A stretch of DNA of 23,918 nt from Cadophora sp. MPI-SDFR-AT-0126. Lineage: Eukaryota > Ascomycota > Leotiomycetes > Helotiales > Ploettnerulaceae. The notes beneath the pieces were generated by a model. It was given only the letters and a program-made list of their open reading frames with translations. It made no database searches and was not told the origin of the DNA. The position numbers were made by a program, and so were the translations under genes. The DNA lies in the NCBI GenBank assembly GCA_020747065.1, contig JAGMVK010000037.1, forward strand, positions 1-23,918, written 5' to 3'. This document shows positions 10,494 through 21,170 of this stretch, piece after piece (positions within the stretch are counted from its first letter, which is position 1; each line of letters opens with the position of its first letter).

Positions 10494-11695
10494 TCAGGTC
10501 TTTGCTCCGAAATAACCCCAATGGTGCCACTGCTCAGATGTCAAAAGATTTCCGTCAGTGTCACTAAAATAGTAGTACTCTGAATCGCCCCATCCGACAC
10601 AAACTATGGAAATTTTTAGCTCACTTTTGATCCTGAAGGATGCTATTACTTACTATAGTTGTTAGGAATCAAGATTTTATGACCACATCGTCGCGATCGT
10701 TCGAGGTCTTCCTCCTTAGTAGGAGTTCGGAAGCAAAAACGGGATATGCCCTTTTGTGGCCAATTTGGGTGGTCATCGGGATCTTTTAGGGTACCTATCG
10801 ACAAGTTATAAGCCTTCTCCTCGGATAGTTGTCATGTCCAAAATCTCTTACCTGGTTTGTACTCGAGTAGCTCAAGATGCATGGTGCTGGAATCTATCCC
10901 GTTCCACAAGAAGTAGCACTGGATTGAATCTGCCATCTTCATACCCATCGCGTTTTCATGTTCTTTCGTGAACTCCTCTACGGTACGTGGATGAAATCCA
11001 ATTCCCTCTCGAAAGTCAACTCTGTTATCATGGAAGAGGTCAAAGTTTTGGTAAAATGGCCATTGTTCCTCTACGTTATCTGAGTTGAGCATGAAGTGAA
11101 GCCATGCCTTTTCAGTTGGAGGGGGAGCTTTGTTTCCCTTCGAGTAAAAGAAACCGCTTTTATCAATCTCGACGATTTCGAAGAATACACCTTCAGGATC
11201 AACCATCAGAGCAGAAGTCGTCTTTCCCCAACCACGTTCGATGGCTAATGGGCCGTGAAGGATATTAGTCTTCGGAAACTCCTTCTTGATGCGTTCGAGT
11301 TCGGTGTCAACTGATTCGACGAGAAAAGCATGGGCTCGAGATCCTAGCTGATCATATGTTGCTAGCCACTTTAGACCGGTTTTGGGCGACTTGAACTGGT
11401 TCAGAACAAGTCGCATGTAAGGATCAGCTGGCAATTTCATAGCTTTCGTGTCAACCAAATCTGATGGAGATACTCCCCGAGCTTCGTGGTACTCATTAGG
11501 AATGCCTTTGTTCTCATCAGCAGGCAGTCCTGCGATTGGCGAAAAGAGAATGCGGAGACAGCTATACATACTTCCAGTGGCATCGAAGCTTTCATCGACG
11601 ACGAAGCCATACTCAGTGTAGAGTTTGACTTGTGCATCTATATCGCGGCATGTCATATACACCGCTAGCTGAGCGACATACGTAATCTGCGACAT
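10494..11695 (-). CDS. VOC (glyoxalase/dioxygenase-fold) family protein, 3 exons
   Basis: Exons 11695-10852, 10794-10654 and 10603-10494 join in phase to 364 residues. The two introns (57 and 50 bp) have GTAAGA/GTAAGT donors and ATAG acceptors. The long first exon alone would end in a false stop after the donor. VOC-type beta-alpha-beta-beta-beta modules are seen at the N-terminus (QLAVYMTCRDIDAQVKLYTE), in the middle (AHAFLVESVDTELERIKKEF ... SALMVDPEGVFFEIVEI) and towards the C-terminus (AWLHFMLNSDNVEEQWPFYQ ... STMHLELLEY). The tail ends with YYYFSDTDGNLL, which resembles a VOC closing strand carrying an acidic metal-ligand position. Members include glyoxalases, extradiol dioxygenases and HPPD-like enzymes; the reaction here is not deducible. 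I chose the ATG at 11695 (MSQITYVAQ) over the one eight codons upstream. It shares a divergent promoter with the GFA gene. Confidence 0.85.
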
Positions 11696-12032
11696 CTCTG
11701 ATACTCTAGAAATTCCCAAATTCCTTGAAGTTTATTCTTCTCTTACTCCAAAACCTATATAGCTTTCTCAATCCATTGTCGAAATCCAGCGTCGTAAAAA
11801 AACGATATCCGCAACGTCCATCGACAGATTCCTACTAGCGTGTTGGTATTTATCGCCATTCAACGATGCTAATGGCTTTTGTCGGCTTAATCTGATCAAC
11901 GAAGGTCTCTTGAATCGCCTCTTAAAGGGTGTGTTTATGCTGCAGTAGGATCGCAATGCTATTGCCCCTGGCCTTCCGACCACTGTTGTTTATAAACCAG
12001 ACTGGAGGAAAGCTCCCTTCGTCAGCCGAAAA
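11696..12032. promoter_or_regulatory. Divergent promoter between the VOC and GFA genes
   Basis: A 337-bp spacer separates the two start codons, which face away from each other. CTATATAG at 11753-11760 lies 58-65 bp upstream of the VOC start and reads the same on the minus strand as a TATA-like box. TTTATAAACC near 11989-11998 is a TATA box for the GFA gene. Sharing so short a region suggests co-regulation. No clear zinc-cluster or bZIP site stood out. Confidence 0.5.
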
Positions 12033-12550
12033 ATGAGTTCAGCAATGGAAAAGAAAACGGGTGGTTGCTTGTGCGGTGGTGTCCGCTACGAAACCTGGGG
12101 CGAACCCATTGATGCAGTACGTTAATACCACTCGAGCCCTTCATGTAAAAGATATTCTTGTTAACGCCTCCCAGGTCAATTTGCCACTGCCCGTGGTGTA
12201 AGAAGCTCAGCGGCGCTGTTTACGCATCCCAGATCGTTGTGCACAAGGACAATTACAGGATCACGCAAGGCGATCCCAAATACTTCTCACTGAAACATCA
12301 AGGAGATAGCTACGGAAACTGGTTTTGTGAAACGTGTGGAAGTGCGGTTGGTCGGGACGCATCCCCATTTCCCGACATTCGAGTGATCAAGCTCGGTACG
12401 CTCGACAATTTGGAGGACGTAAACTGGGCGAAACCAAGAAGAGAGATATACACTTCAGCTCGAGTCTCTTGGGTGCCAACGTTTGAGGGTTGCATCCAAA
12501 TTCCAGGACTTGCCACAGAAGCAGGACTCGGCGGAGAGAAAGAGAAGTGA
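12033..12550 (+). CDS. GFA / CENP-V domain protein (glutathione-dependent formaldehyde-activating type)
   Basis: The first exon, 12033-12116, gives MSSAMEKKTGGCLCGGVRYE; the second, from 12175 to a TGA at 12548-12550, gives ICHCPWCKKLSG and later WFCETCGSAVGRD. These are the GFA-fold zinc ligands: CxC, then CHCxxC, then CxxC. Total length of about 150 residues is usual. Family members bind glutathione S-conjugates, for example adding glutathione to formaldehyde or related electrophiles; the substrate here is unknown. The two exons do not join in frame. GTACGT at 12117 ends exon 1 at phase 0, whereas the CCCAG acceptor at 12174 requires phase 2; joined as they stand they would hit TAA after nine codons. 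Either a one-base change has broken the gene or a non-standard splice is used. Confidence 0.75.
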
Positions 12551-12841
12551 AGTAGTCTGTAATGTGGGTTACGTCATAGTCAAGACCAGCCACCTCATTT
12601 CTGTACATGGTCTATTCAAGGAGACCTTCTCCCATCGGTGAGAAGGTAAGGAATGCAAGCATGTCATCCTATATTTTCAACATCGATAAAAGTTGTGAAG
12701 TGCTCTATATATTCAGTCACTTGTCTATCTGCTTAGATCCTGAACCTTGCTTCGGAGTAGTACTTGTAACCGGTCGCGTCTGCCCAGAAGTTGCCTGCAA
12801 TCACAGTCTTTAGTCATTGTGCTCCATTCATGTGTTATGGG

Positions 12842-13841
<1,000 letters not shown>

Positions 13842-13934
13842 TATCAATTACAAGACCAATGTGACTGACCTTAGAACGCGAGGAGACATTGAGCTGCTTG
13901 GTTAGCAGAGTCGGTGAGATACATATAGAGAAAC

Positions 13935-13970
13935 TAAGTCACGCGATTCCTCATGGGTTATCGTGACTTA
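13935..13970. promoter_or_regulatory. 9-bp inverted repeat upstream of SDR1
   Basis: TAAGTCACG (13935-13943) and CGTGACTTA (13962-13970) are exact reverse complements separated by 18 bp, about 90-130 bp upstream of the SDR1 start. TGACTTA differs by one base from the AP-1/Gcn4-type bZIP core TGACTCA. Given the bZIP-type DUF3425 genes on both sides of the cluster, a regulator site is plausible, but this is inference. I did not find the same pair in the other two cluster promoters. Confidence 0.5.
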
Positions 13971-14067
13971 ACGACAGTTTTATTCAATCAAAACCACTCT
14001 AGCATTCAACTTCTCCACTGCATCTCAAGTATTGACATTGGCTATTATTTGGAGCACCTAGCCAGTC

Positions 14068-14921
14068 TCAAGCCATCATCCAGCCCCTATCGATGACTAG
14101 TTCCTCCCCATTCACACTTGTCGCTGTGATCAAGTACAAGATCGACTCAGCGACATCCAGCGTTGAGCACATGCCGACCGCACAGTTATGCATGGGCTTT
14201 TGGGGATAATCTGTTTTCGAAGGATCAAATGAGCTTTGGCTATTCTTGATGATGTTTGACTCCACACCACCCGGGAGCACCGTATTACACCGAATACCAT
14301 CGTTTCTATACATCCAAGCTGTATTTCTCCCTAATGCATTCAAAGCTGTCTTGGCTGTGCAATATGCAGCACCGGAGATGGCCCCTCGGAGCGATGTCAC
14401 CGAGGAGACGTTTACAACGACGCCCTTGTGTTCTTCGGCATTCTCCAGCATCAGAGGGATGACGGATCGCATCAGATACATCGGACCGTTTAGGTTAACA
14501 TCCAGAACATGTTGCCAGAGCTCATTGTCGGTCTCTGTGACTCCCTCTGCAAGTCTCTGATCAGTATTTCCGGCTTAATCGGATAATGCGACCGTAGCTT
14601 ACTCATATTGTCCATCACACCAGCATTGTTCACCAATATATCGATTCTCCCCCAGCGATCAATGATTGTTTGCAGCACCTTTTTGCACTCCAGTTCTGAG
14701 CTAACCGAGGCCTTAAATTGGCAAAAATGTAGCATCTGCCGGGGCTTGATGATCGGCAACGTCCATGGAGGCAACCTTAACGCCATGGTTTCGTAATAAT
14801 TTGACTAGCTCTTCGCCGATGCCCAAGGCGCCACCAGTGATAAGCGCGACCTATGGTTTCATGAGTGAGGTCAACTTATAATTTTTATTATACGTACCTT
14901 TTCTTTGAGTTCGTAAACCAT
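14068..14921 (-). CDS. Short-chain dehydrogenase/reductase, SDR2, with a one-base frameshift
   Basis: Exons 14921-14898, 14850-14603 and 14546-14068 are flanked by good splice sites (introns 52 and 56 bp). SDR motifs are all present: VALITGGALGIGEELVK (cofactor glycines), DILVNNAGVMDNM, catalytic Ser in NVSSVTS, Tyr and Lys in YCTAK, and PGGVESNI. The summed exon length is 751 bp, one base too many. The frame changes at a homopolymer at 14723-14727 (five A on the plus strand). Upstream of it the frame reads HQAPADATF; downstream the correct frame is the next one (ELECKKVLQTIID). The extra base may be a real inactivating mutation or a sequencing error. Otherwise it is a normal 249-residue classical SDR. 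It lies head to tail with SDR1 and divergent from the P450. Confidence 0.82.
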
Positions 14922-15150
14922 GTTGCAAGAATAAAGCAGAAGCAATGGGTGAGATACCTGTAGACTAAGTTCGCAGATATTTCGGATTTGGCTCTCTTAA
15001 GACTAGACGTGAAAGTTTGGCTGACAAGCAGCCTCGGCCCAAGATTAGCTTTCTTTGTCAAGATGTCGGACAGTTCGACAAAGCCAATCGGCAATTCAAG
15101 GGACCCGCCAGCCCGTACCCAACCATAAACACAACAATTATAAGATTAAT
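14922..15150. promoter_or_regulatory. Divergent promoter between SDR2 and the P450
   Basis: The start codons are only 229 bp apart and face outward. A CCAAT box (GCCAATCGG) lies near 15082-15090, and TATAAG near 15139-15144 is close to the P450 start. The compact layout suggests that the two genes are switched together. No binding site for a specific regulator was recognised. Confidence 0.5.
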
Positions 15151-16996
15151 ATGTCTTTTCTGGATAGTCAAGTTTCACTGTCGTTAATCGTCTGGCATCA
15201 AATCATGGCAATTGCACACGCAATCGGAAGAGCTATTTCCACGCCTGAACAATCATTGACAACATTGGTCTTGATTGTCTCTTGTACAGTACGTGACCAA
15301 GAACAGTGTGCGTTGAAGACAACCTCATTAACCACTCGGACAGATTTGTTATATGGGCTCACGATCGCTATCTACCGTGTATATCTTCACCCGTTGTCCA
15401 AATACCCTGGCCCCAAGGTGGCGGCAATAACTTCATTGTGGTACGCCGGATCCCACATACGAGGCACGACTCCAAATGATATCTTACATCTACACAATAA
15501 GTATGGTCCCATCGTCAGAATCGCGCCCGAGGAGCTGTCCTATGTCAATCCTAATGCATGGAAAGAGATATACGGGCATAGGGTTGCTGGCGAGCCTGAA
15601 TTGGCTAAAGACGAGAAATACCATGCGGGTTTCGGTAGAGAGCAGTCTCTCCTGAATGCCGATCGCGAGTACCATGGAGAATTACGTAGGATGTTAGCCT
15701 ATGGCTTCTCGGACAGAGCATTGAGGGCACAAGAGAATGTCATTCAGGAGTACGTCAACTTATTGATGGCAAAGCTCCAAGAACATGGCAAGGGGGGCAC
15801 GGAACCCTTGGATATGGTGAAATGGTATAACGTGAGTGACGTGTTCTTCGAGGTAGTCTTCTTATCGTGGGGTAACCTTTTCTCAGTTCTTCACATTCGA
15901 CATCATTGCCTACCTCTGTGAGTCAAACTAGAAACCTGGGCAATAAGCACTCCGCTCTGACCTCAACAGCATACGGTGAATCATTCCACTGCTTAGAAAG
16001 TTCGACAATGCATACTTGGGTCGAGCTCTTCTTCGGTGTTGCTCGGTATCACGCATTCTACCAAGCCATGGGTAGGCTTCCGCGCTTCCTACACGGTATT
16101 TACAAGCACTGGTATATCCCAAAAGACGCAATTTCGAATCAAAAGCTGGAACTTGAGCTAAGTATTGTCAGCTTCGACTCCATGTGTTTATTATGCCCTG
16201 GCGCTGACGCAAAATAGGCCAAAGTTCGTCATCGTTTGAATAGCGCTGATCCGGACTTCCCGGACTTTATGTTCAAGCTGATTGAAGCACATCGCTCGGG
16301 CAAGATGACCATGAATCAACTCAACTTAAACGCCAAGATCCTCATGGCTGCAGGCAGCGAAACAACGGCTACATTGTTATCAGGTAAGGCAACCTCACCG
16401 ATGTGGTGATCTCTAGCTTACTTTAATCAGGAGTGACATATTACTTGATGGCGTATCCCGAGACACTACGTAAATTGACGGGTGAGATTCGGGGGAAGTT
16501 TAAAAGTGCATCGGACATTACCATGATCAGTGTCAACAGCTGCAAATATCTCTCTGCCTGCCTTGAAGAAGCATTACGAATATATCCTCCCTCGCCAGCA
16601 ACTCATGCGCGATATATTCCGGCTGGAGGTATGGCCATTGATGGCCATTACGTGCCAGAAGACACTGCCGTGGGCATCGCCATCAATGCCATCTGCAATA
16701 GTCCGTTGAATTTCAAGGATCCGGAAAAATTCATTCCAGAACGTTGGACGGGCGAAGCCTCGGGGTACGAGAATGACAAGAGGGAAGCCGCACAAGTCTT
16801 CTCACTAGGCCCCCGAAACTGTATTGGCCGCAATCTTGCATACCTGGAGATGAGACTGGTCATTGCCAATATTGTCTGGCGTTTCGATCTGGAAGATGTC
16901 ACTCCAGGTGTTTGGCGAGACCAAAAGATCTACATGGTATGGGATAAGCCTCCCTTGATGGTGAAGTTGAAGTCAGTGAGGGAGAAACAAGGATGA
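15151..16996 (+). CDS. Cytochrome P450 monooxygenase (6 exons)
   Basis: Exons 15151-15292, 15344-15831, 15887-15917, 15970-16166, 16218-16383 and 16431-16996 join in phase to 529 residues. An N-terminal membrane anchor (LTTLVLIVSC...LLYGLTIAIY) is followed by the hinge YLHPLSKYPGPK, so the protein should sit on the endoplasmic reticulum. The I-helix AAGSETTATLLS has the oxygen-binding acid/Thr pair; ExxR is EEALR; the PERF-type motif is PERW; the haem loop FSLGPRNCIGRNLAYLE has the thiolate Cys at about residue 472. The enzyme should hydroxylate or otherwise oxidise a small molecule using a P450 reductase encoded elsewhere. The first intron uses a weak GTGACC donor. The fourth junction is uncertain: either GTCAGC to AATAG, as used here, or GTATTG to CCAAAG. 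No break is seen. The subfamily is not assignable by eye. Confidence 0.92.
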
Positions 16997-17729
16997 ACTG
17001 TTGGCGTGGTGAGCCCTGGTGTGACCGTTCGCAACCTTTATTTGCTGCGAGGTTCTCCGATCTTCAAATAGAGGACAAACTCACATGGTCCATACCATGG
17101 TGGATTTTGGTCTTGTGGTTTTCCTTGTTTCCAACATGCGTCCATAAATTGCACAATACTTCAAAATTGAACTTGCGAGCTATATAATCAGCACAAGAAA
17201 TCAGCGCTTGTGTGTTTGATATTGCTTAACATGCAGATGGGTGTCATTTGTCCTCGATCCTGCATTGTGTCCTAGCCATCTGAATCCCCGGTCTGCGTCA
17301 ACCCCTCAAGGGTACGTTCAATATACTTCAACCTTATTAACAAAGAACAGAGAGATGGTTCCACTCTTCTTTACTACCTATAACATTCTTAAATCAGGCG
17401 GGCTATGGCCAGTAGTCTCTGTGAGTATAGCGCTAAGCGAACAAATCTGGCTTGCCTTTAGAAAACAAGTCAGTCGAGTTAGTTTTAAACGTTATCGAAA
17501 ACGTTAGGTTGCCTTTGCCACGCTTCTTCAGGAGAAGACTTGTAAATATGCACTGCTTATTTGAGTCTCTCATCTTATAAACATTCCCATGGAGCTCGAC
17601 AATAGTTTCCTCTCAACGGAAGCAATGTGTTCGCGCCGTTTCTATTTAAAGCCTTGGCATGGCCTACGAGCCCTTCCCACCACATATTTCCGATTCGAGA
17701 TCTGCCCGCGCCTTTGTTTGGCTCCTTTC
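16997..17729. other. Intergenic, no gene seen
   Basis: The spacer between the P450 and the regulator remnant. An open frame of 88 codons at 17241-17507 (including NREMVPLFFTTYNILKSGG) has no recognised domain and no clear promoter. The leftmost part is presumably the P450 3' untranslated region. The stretch from about 17600 read on the minus strand may be decayed continuation of the regulator remnant (ERSQTKARADLESE follows its stop in the same frame). Confidence 0.4.
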
Positions 17730-18002
17730 TTAAGTGAAGATCAAAGGTCTGTGAAGTGCGAGAACAGTAAACCAGATCGTGCCTTCAAGTGTCTCACGAG
17801 CTTCCGGTTGCGACAAGCAATTAGGATGTTGGTCGAACGTGTCGTCGGGACTTTCGATCCACAGATACGGCGGCAGATGCTCCCTGAAATGCAGGATGTC
17901 GTCGTGCAGCGCTTGATAGATGTTATCATTGCATGCGGCAGTGCTTCTCAATGCAAAGTGTGGGCCTTGAGTAGCAATGCTATTATGGTTCAGTACCTGC
18001 AA
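17730..18002 (-). pseudogene. Remnant of a fungal-specific (Zn2Cys6-type) transcription factor
   Basis: A 90-codon minus-strand frame contains YQALHDDILHFREHLPPYLW, then IESPDD, then TIWFTVLALHRPLIFT. The pattern LPPYLR.E.PD followed by W..L.ALHRP.IF marks the C-terminal half of the fungal-specific transcription factor domain that accompanies Zn2Cys6 zinc clusters. The frame ends in TAA directly after IFT, where family members continue; in the same frame after the stop the reading is still regulator-like (ERSQTKARADLESE). No zinc cluster (CxxC repeats) and no start were found upstream. I take this to be the broken relic of a former pathway regulator. A spliced gene with exons I could not trace is the less likely alternative. 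Confidence 0.6.
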
Positions 18003-18065
18003 GTCAACCCTGTGGGATGCACCGACGTCGTTTCGACAGGAGCCGCTATTTGCATTGCAGACTGA

Positions 18066-18612
18066 AGTCTGAAAGAGATCGAAGGCAGTATATACTTGGC
18101 ATATGTAAGGCTTTTATAGTAGTCAGGGAGGAGGTTTGCAAGGACCAAGGCCAAAAAGTTGGAATAACAACAATGGAAAGACGAGGTACTATCCAGAACT
18201 ACTCGTCCAGCTGCCAAACCTGCTCCAAGCTTTCGTCAGTGCTAAGAAGCTGGTTCCGTGTATATAGACTATATCGAAACTTTCCCGACTCGTTTTTCAC
18301 AATATATTCATATCAAAGATCTTTCGCAAGTTTGGCTGCGGAGTCTCCACAGGCCATGCTATTGGAGCAGCCTATGGACATCATTTAGAGATAATGTACA
18401 TGCGACTTGCAAAAAGTCTTAGATCATTGTAGATCATAAGCGCAGATGATCATGATTGGGAATTCCTTTGCTGGTGCCGTTGTGAGGGAAGGGCACCGTA
18501 GACGCAGCTTTGAAAATGAACAATCACAGCGTCGTCGGCATGTTCAAGTTGCTAAAGTATTGCCTCCGTATTCATAAGGTGGGTTTGTAAGTCATGCACG
18601 ATGTTCTCAATT
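18066..18612. other. Intergenic, no gene seen
   Basis: About 550 bases between the regulator remnant and the 3' end of the second DUF3425 gene. A 123-codon frame at 18017-18388 on the plus strand has no recognisable domain and is not called. Confidence 0.45.
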
Positions 18613-20179
18613 TCAATCGTGGCAGGGTAAGGCAAAAACCTCGGGAGCCGCACTTTTTGGATCCCACCTGTCCGCAGTTTCTCGGGAGAAGGTTTCAAAT
18701 CCTTGTTCTGTGAACGACTCCATCCACCAATCCAGCGAACCTGGGATATCCGTTAAAGAATCGGCGACGGGGTCTCCTGGATCCGTGCTATTGACGGGGT
18801 TTAAACTCGGAATTGGCCCAGATTGCAGCTCAGATGATTTTATCGGGGATGGCTGGAAAACCACTTCTTGTGATGTGAATCCGGATATTAGCGTCTGGTA
18901 GTCGAAGATCTCTAAGGACTCCTTGCGGGATTGCTCTTGCTGTGAATCAGCTAAGGCTGGGTAAAGTATAAGCTCCACAGCAATCGTAGCGGCGAGTTCG
19001 GGGTATCGCGCCGTGAAGGGAGCAGATGATACAATAAAGTTTCGGATATCGTGGACATCTCGTTCAAACGACTCCTCAAGCAGAATATCCGACGAATCCA
19101 GTTCGAGCTTCACTACGCTAGCGATGTCTGTTTGAATTCCTTTGAATTCCAGGTTCTGAACGATGTACACACAAAGACTAGGTAGTTCGTATTGACGCCA
19201 TGTGCTGACAAGTTTCTCACGAAGTTTTGGCCTAGATGGATGTTGCGTCAGCCTCTCCATTTGACTTCACAGGGTCATAAACCAATAGTCCTACTTACCA
19301 CAAAATAAGGTCAACGACCGATGGGTGATCATGGTTGAATTGTTCCGCAATGGGATGACGCCACGCTGGGCACTTGTGAAAGTTCTCCAGAGTTGGGAAG
19401 GCAATGATCTGTGCAAAGTAAGCCCTTATATACTCGGCAACGTGCTCACAGGAATTATCAGACCATGAAGTATCTGTATTGAGCCCAGAACACGGCTGCA
19501 TATTCCAAGCTCGACTGGAAGCAATCTCTCCATGCTCGAACAGTCTCGTACGCGCAATAGGCTACGGCTCGTCGCTGATGTTGCATCTTGGACATCTGTT
19601 CATCAGGAACCTTATCTTCAGGTTGCAGATCTCGAGGACTAAGTTCGTCTCCGTAAACGAGGTTCTGAATGATATCTTGGAAGAGATTTGGATAGTGCTT
19701 GCTCTGTGACTTTCTCTGTGGAACTGGGGTTAGCGCAAGTGTGTTGACAGACTGACAATCGATTGACAGATGTGACATACCAGGAGTAAGAGAGAATGGC
19801 TCCTGATCGAGATTCAGAGAACTAAGCAAGACTGTGAACTCGTTCGGTACGAGACCAAACTTAGACTTCCACATCTGATCGATTCAAGAATTTCGTTGGT
19901 TTCCAATAGACTGTGCGTGGCGTTCGTACGACCGGTCAAACTGGCAAGTTCCACGAAAAAAGACGGCTGGTTCTTCAAAATATATGCCAGGCATCTTCGC
20001 TCTGCTGGATGCTCAGATGAGTGACCGGAATCTGAAGGAGAATCGACGGGTGGCGGCGTATTTTGCTTAGCCATGCCCGGCCGTACGGATGGCTGCGTGA
20101 CGATGGTGGTATTAAGTTCATTCCATGAAGAATCATCCTGCAGCAAGCATTCTTTGCCTTGGATGAACATGCTCTCCAT
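18613..20179 (-). CDS. DUF3425-family (bZIP-type) regulator, copy 2, with frameshift
   Basis: Exons 20179-19781, 19723-19464, 19408-19299 and 19231-18613 follow the same intron layout as copy 1. The DUF3425 core is clear: QHQRRAVAYCAYETVRAWRD, AFPTLENFHKCPAWRHP, HPSVVDLILWPKLREKLV. The C-terminus is longer than in copy 1 and Pro/Ser/Asp-rich, as in an activation region. Two faults are visible. Near 19875-19882 the frame reading ETNEILESI must shift by one base to continue into MWKSKFGLVPNEF. The third junction uses a poor GTCTGA donor where copy 1 has GTAGGT. No bZIP basic region is seen; the frame starts at MESMFIQG and its start codon lies only 34 bp from the start of the aldehyde dehydrogenase piece. 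It may be an inactive or 5'-truncated regulator. Confidence 0.72.
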
Positions 20180-20213
20180 CTGAGACCGGTACCGCCATAT
20201 CTTCGTTCGGATC

Positions 20214-21170
20214 ATGGCTGGAAATGTCATCCTTCTCAAACCGGCACCAAGCGCTCCACAGTGCACACTTGCTTTGGCCGAGGTCTTTGCACAGGCTGGT
20301 GCCCCAACAGGTCCCTACACAAATATACTTGCCAGTGTCGACCAAGTTGGCACCCTTATCGACGACTTCCGAGTCCGTGGTGTGACATTGACGGGCAGTG
20401 AGCGAGCAGGCGCAGCTGTAGCGGAGCGTGCCGGCAAGAATTTGAAGAAAGTCGTGCTGGAGCTGGGTGGTAGTGATCCAGTTTTGATTCTTAACGATGC
20501 TTCTATTGAGGATACTATAGGATCAGCGATTCTAGGTAGGCTATTATGTATGGGTCAGGCCTGCGCCGCAGCGAAACGGTTCATTGTGGTCGGCAAGGAG
20601 CCAGCAGCGGCCTTTGCTAATGGACTGGTCGCTCAGCTCAAGGTATTCTCCCCTGGCGAGCCCACCGACAGCCAGACGACTCTTGGGCCGATTGTCTCCC
20701 AGAGAAGCCTTGATCTTTTGCTCGCACAGATCGATCGGGCTACAAAGCATGGTGGTCGTGTCATCGCTGGAGGCAAACGCATTCCACGTGCCGGATTTTA
20801 TCTTGAGCCAACCATCATTACCGATATCACCGCGGAGAATCCACTATTTCAAGAAGAAACGGTTGGTCCAATATTCTCCTTGTACACCGTGGAATCAGAT
20901 GAGGATGCTATCAAGCTTGCTAATGCTACCCAATTTGGACTCGGGGCAACTGTTTACACTGCTGATGACAGCCGCACCCAGGAGATTGCAAGGAAGCTGG
21001 ATTGTGGAATGGTCTTCATCAATTCAGGCGTGTGGACAAGTGCCGAGCTTCCTTTCGGCGGCGTCAAGAATTCAGGCTTCGGTCGCGAGCTTGGTGGCGA
21101 ACTTGGAATCATTGAGTTTGTGAATAAGAAGCTGATCAGAACTCCGAGCAAAGCAAAGGCAAAAATTTGA
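20214..21170 (+). CDS. Aldehyde dehydrogenase, C-terminal two thirds only
   Basis: A single 318-residue frame starts at MAGNVILLKPAPSAP, which in the family is an internal segment about 150 residues from the N-terminus. What follows is well preserved: the cofactor segment LTGSERAGAAVA, the catalytic Glu in VLELGGSDPVLIL, the catalytic Cys in MGQACAAAKRF, the VGPI segment, and ELPFGGVKNSGFGRELG with the oligomerisation tail. The closest resemblance is to succinate-semialdehyde-type NAD(P) aldehyde dehydrogenases that oxidise aldehydes to acids. The N-terminal third, including the PWN oxyanion Asn and part of the cofactor site, is absent, and a TGA lies 12 codons upstream in frame. Activity is unlikely. 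The loss coincides with the head-to-head junction with the second DUF3425 gene. Confidence 0.8.
   Translation: MAGNVILLKPAPSAPQCTLALAEVFAQAGAPTGPYTNILASVDQVGTLIDDFRVRGVTLTGSERAGAAVAERAGKNLKKVVLELGGSDPVLILNDASIEDTIGSAILGRLLCMGQACAAAKRFIVVGKEPAAAFANGLVAQLKVFSPGEPTDSQTTLGPIVSQRSLDLLLAQIDRATKHGGRVIAGGKRIPRAGFYLEPTIITDITAENPLFQEETVGPIFSLYTVESDEDAIKLANATQFGLGATVYTADDSRTQEIARKLDCGMVFINSGVWTSAELPFGGVKNSGFGRELGGELGIIEFVNKKLIRTPSKAKAKI

Noticed and set aside
17241..17507. 88-codon plus-strand frame downstream of the P450
   Set aside because: No start context, no domain, and no continuing exon; kept only as a remark in the intergenic entry.
20584..21123. 179-codon plus-strand frame inside the aldehyde dehydrogenase
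   Set aside because: It overlaps in another frame a reading with full aldehyde dehydrogenase motifs, and has no domain of its own.
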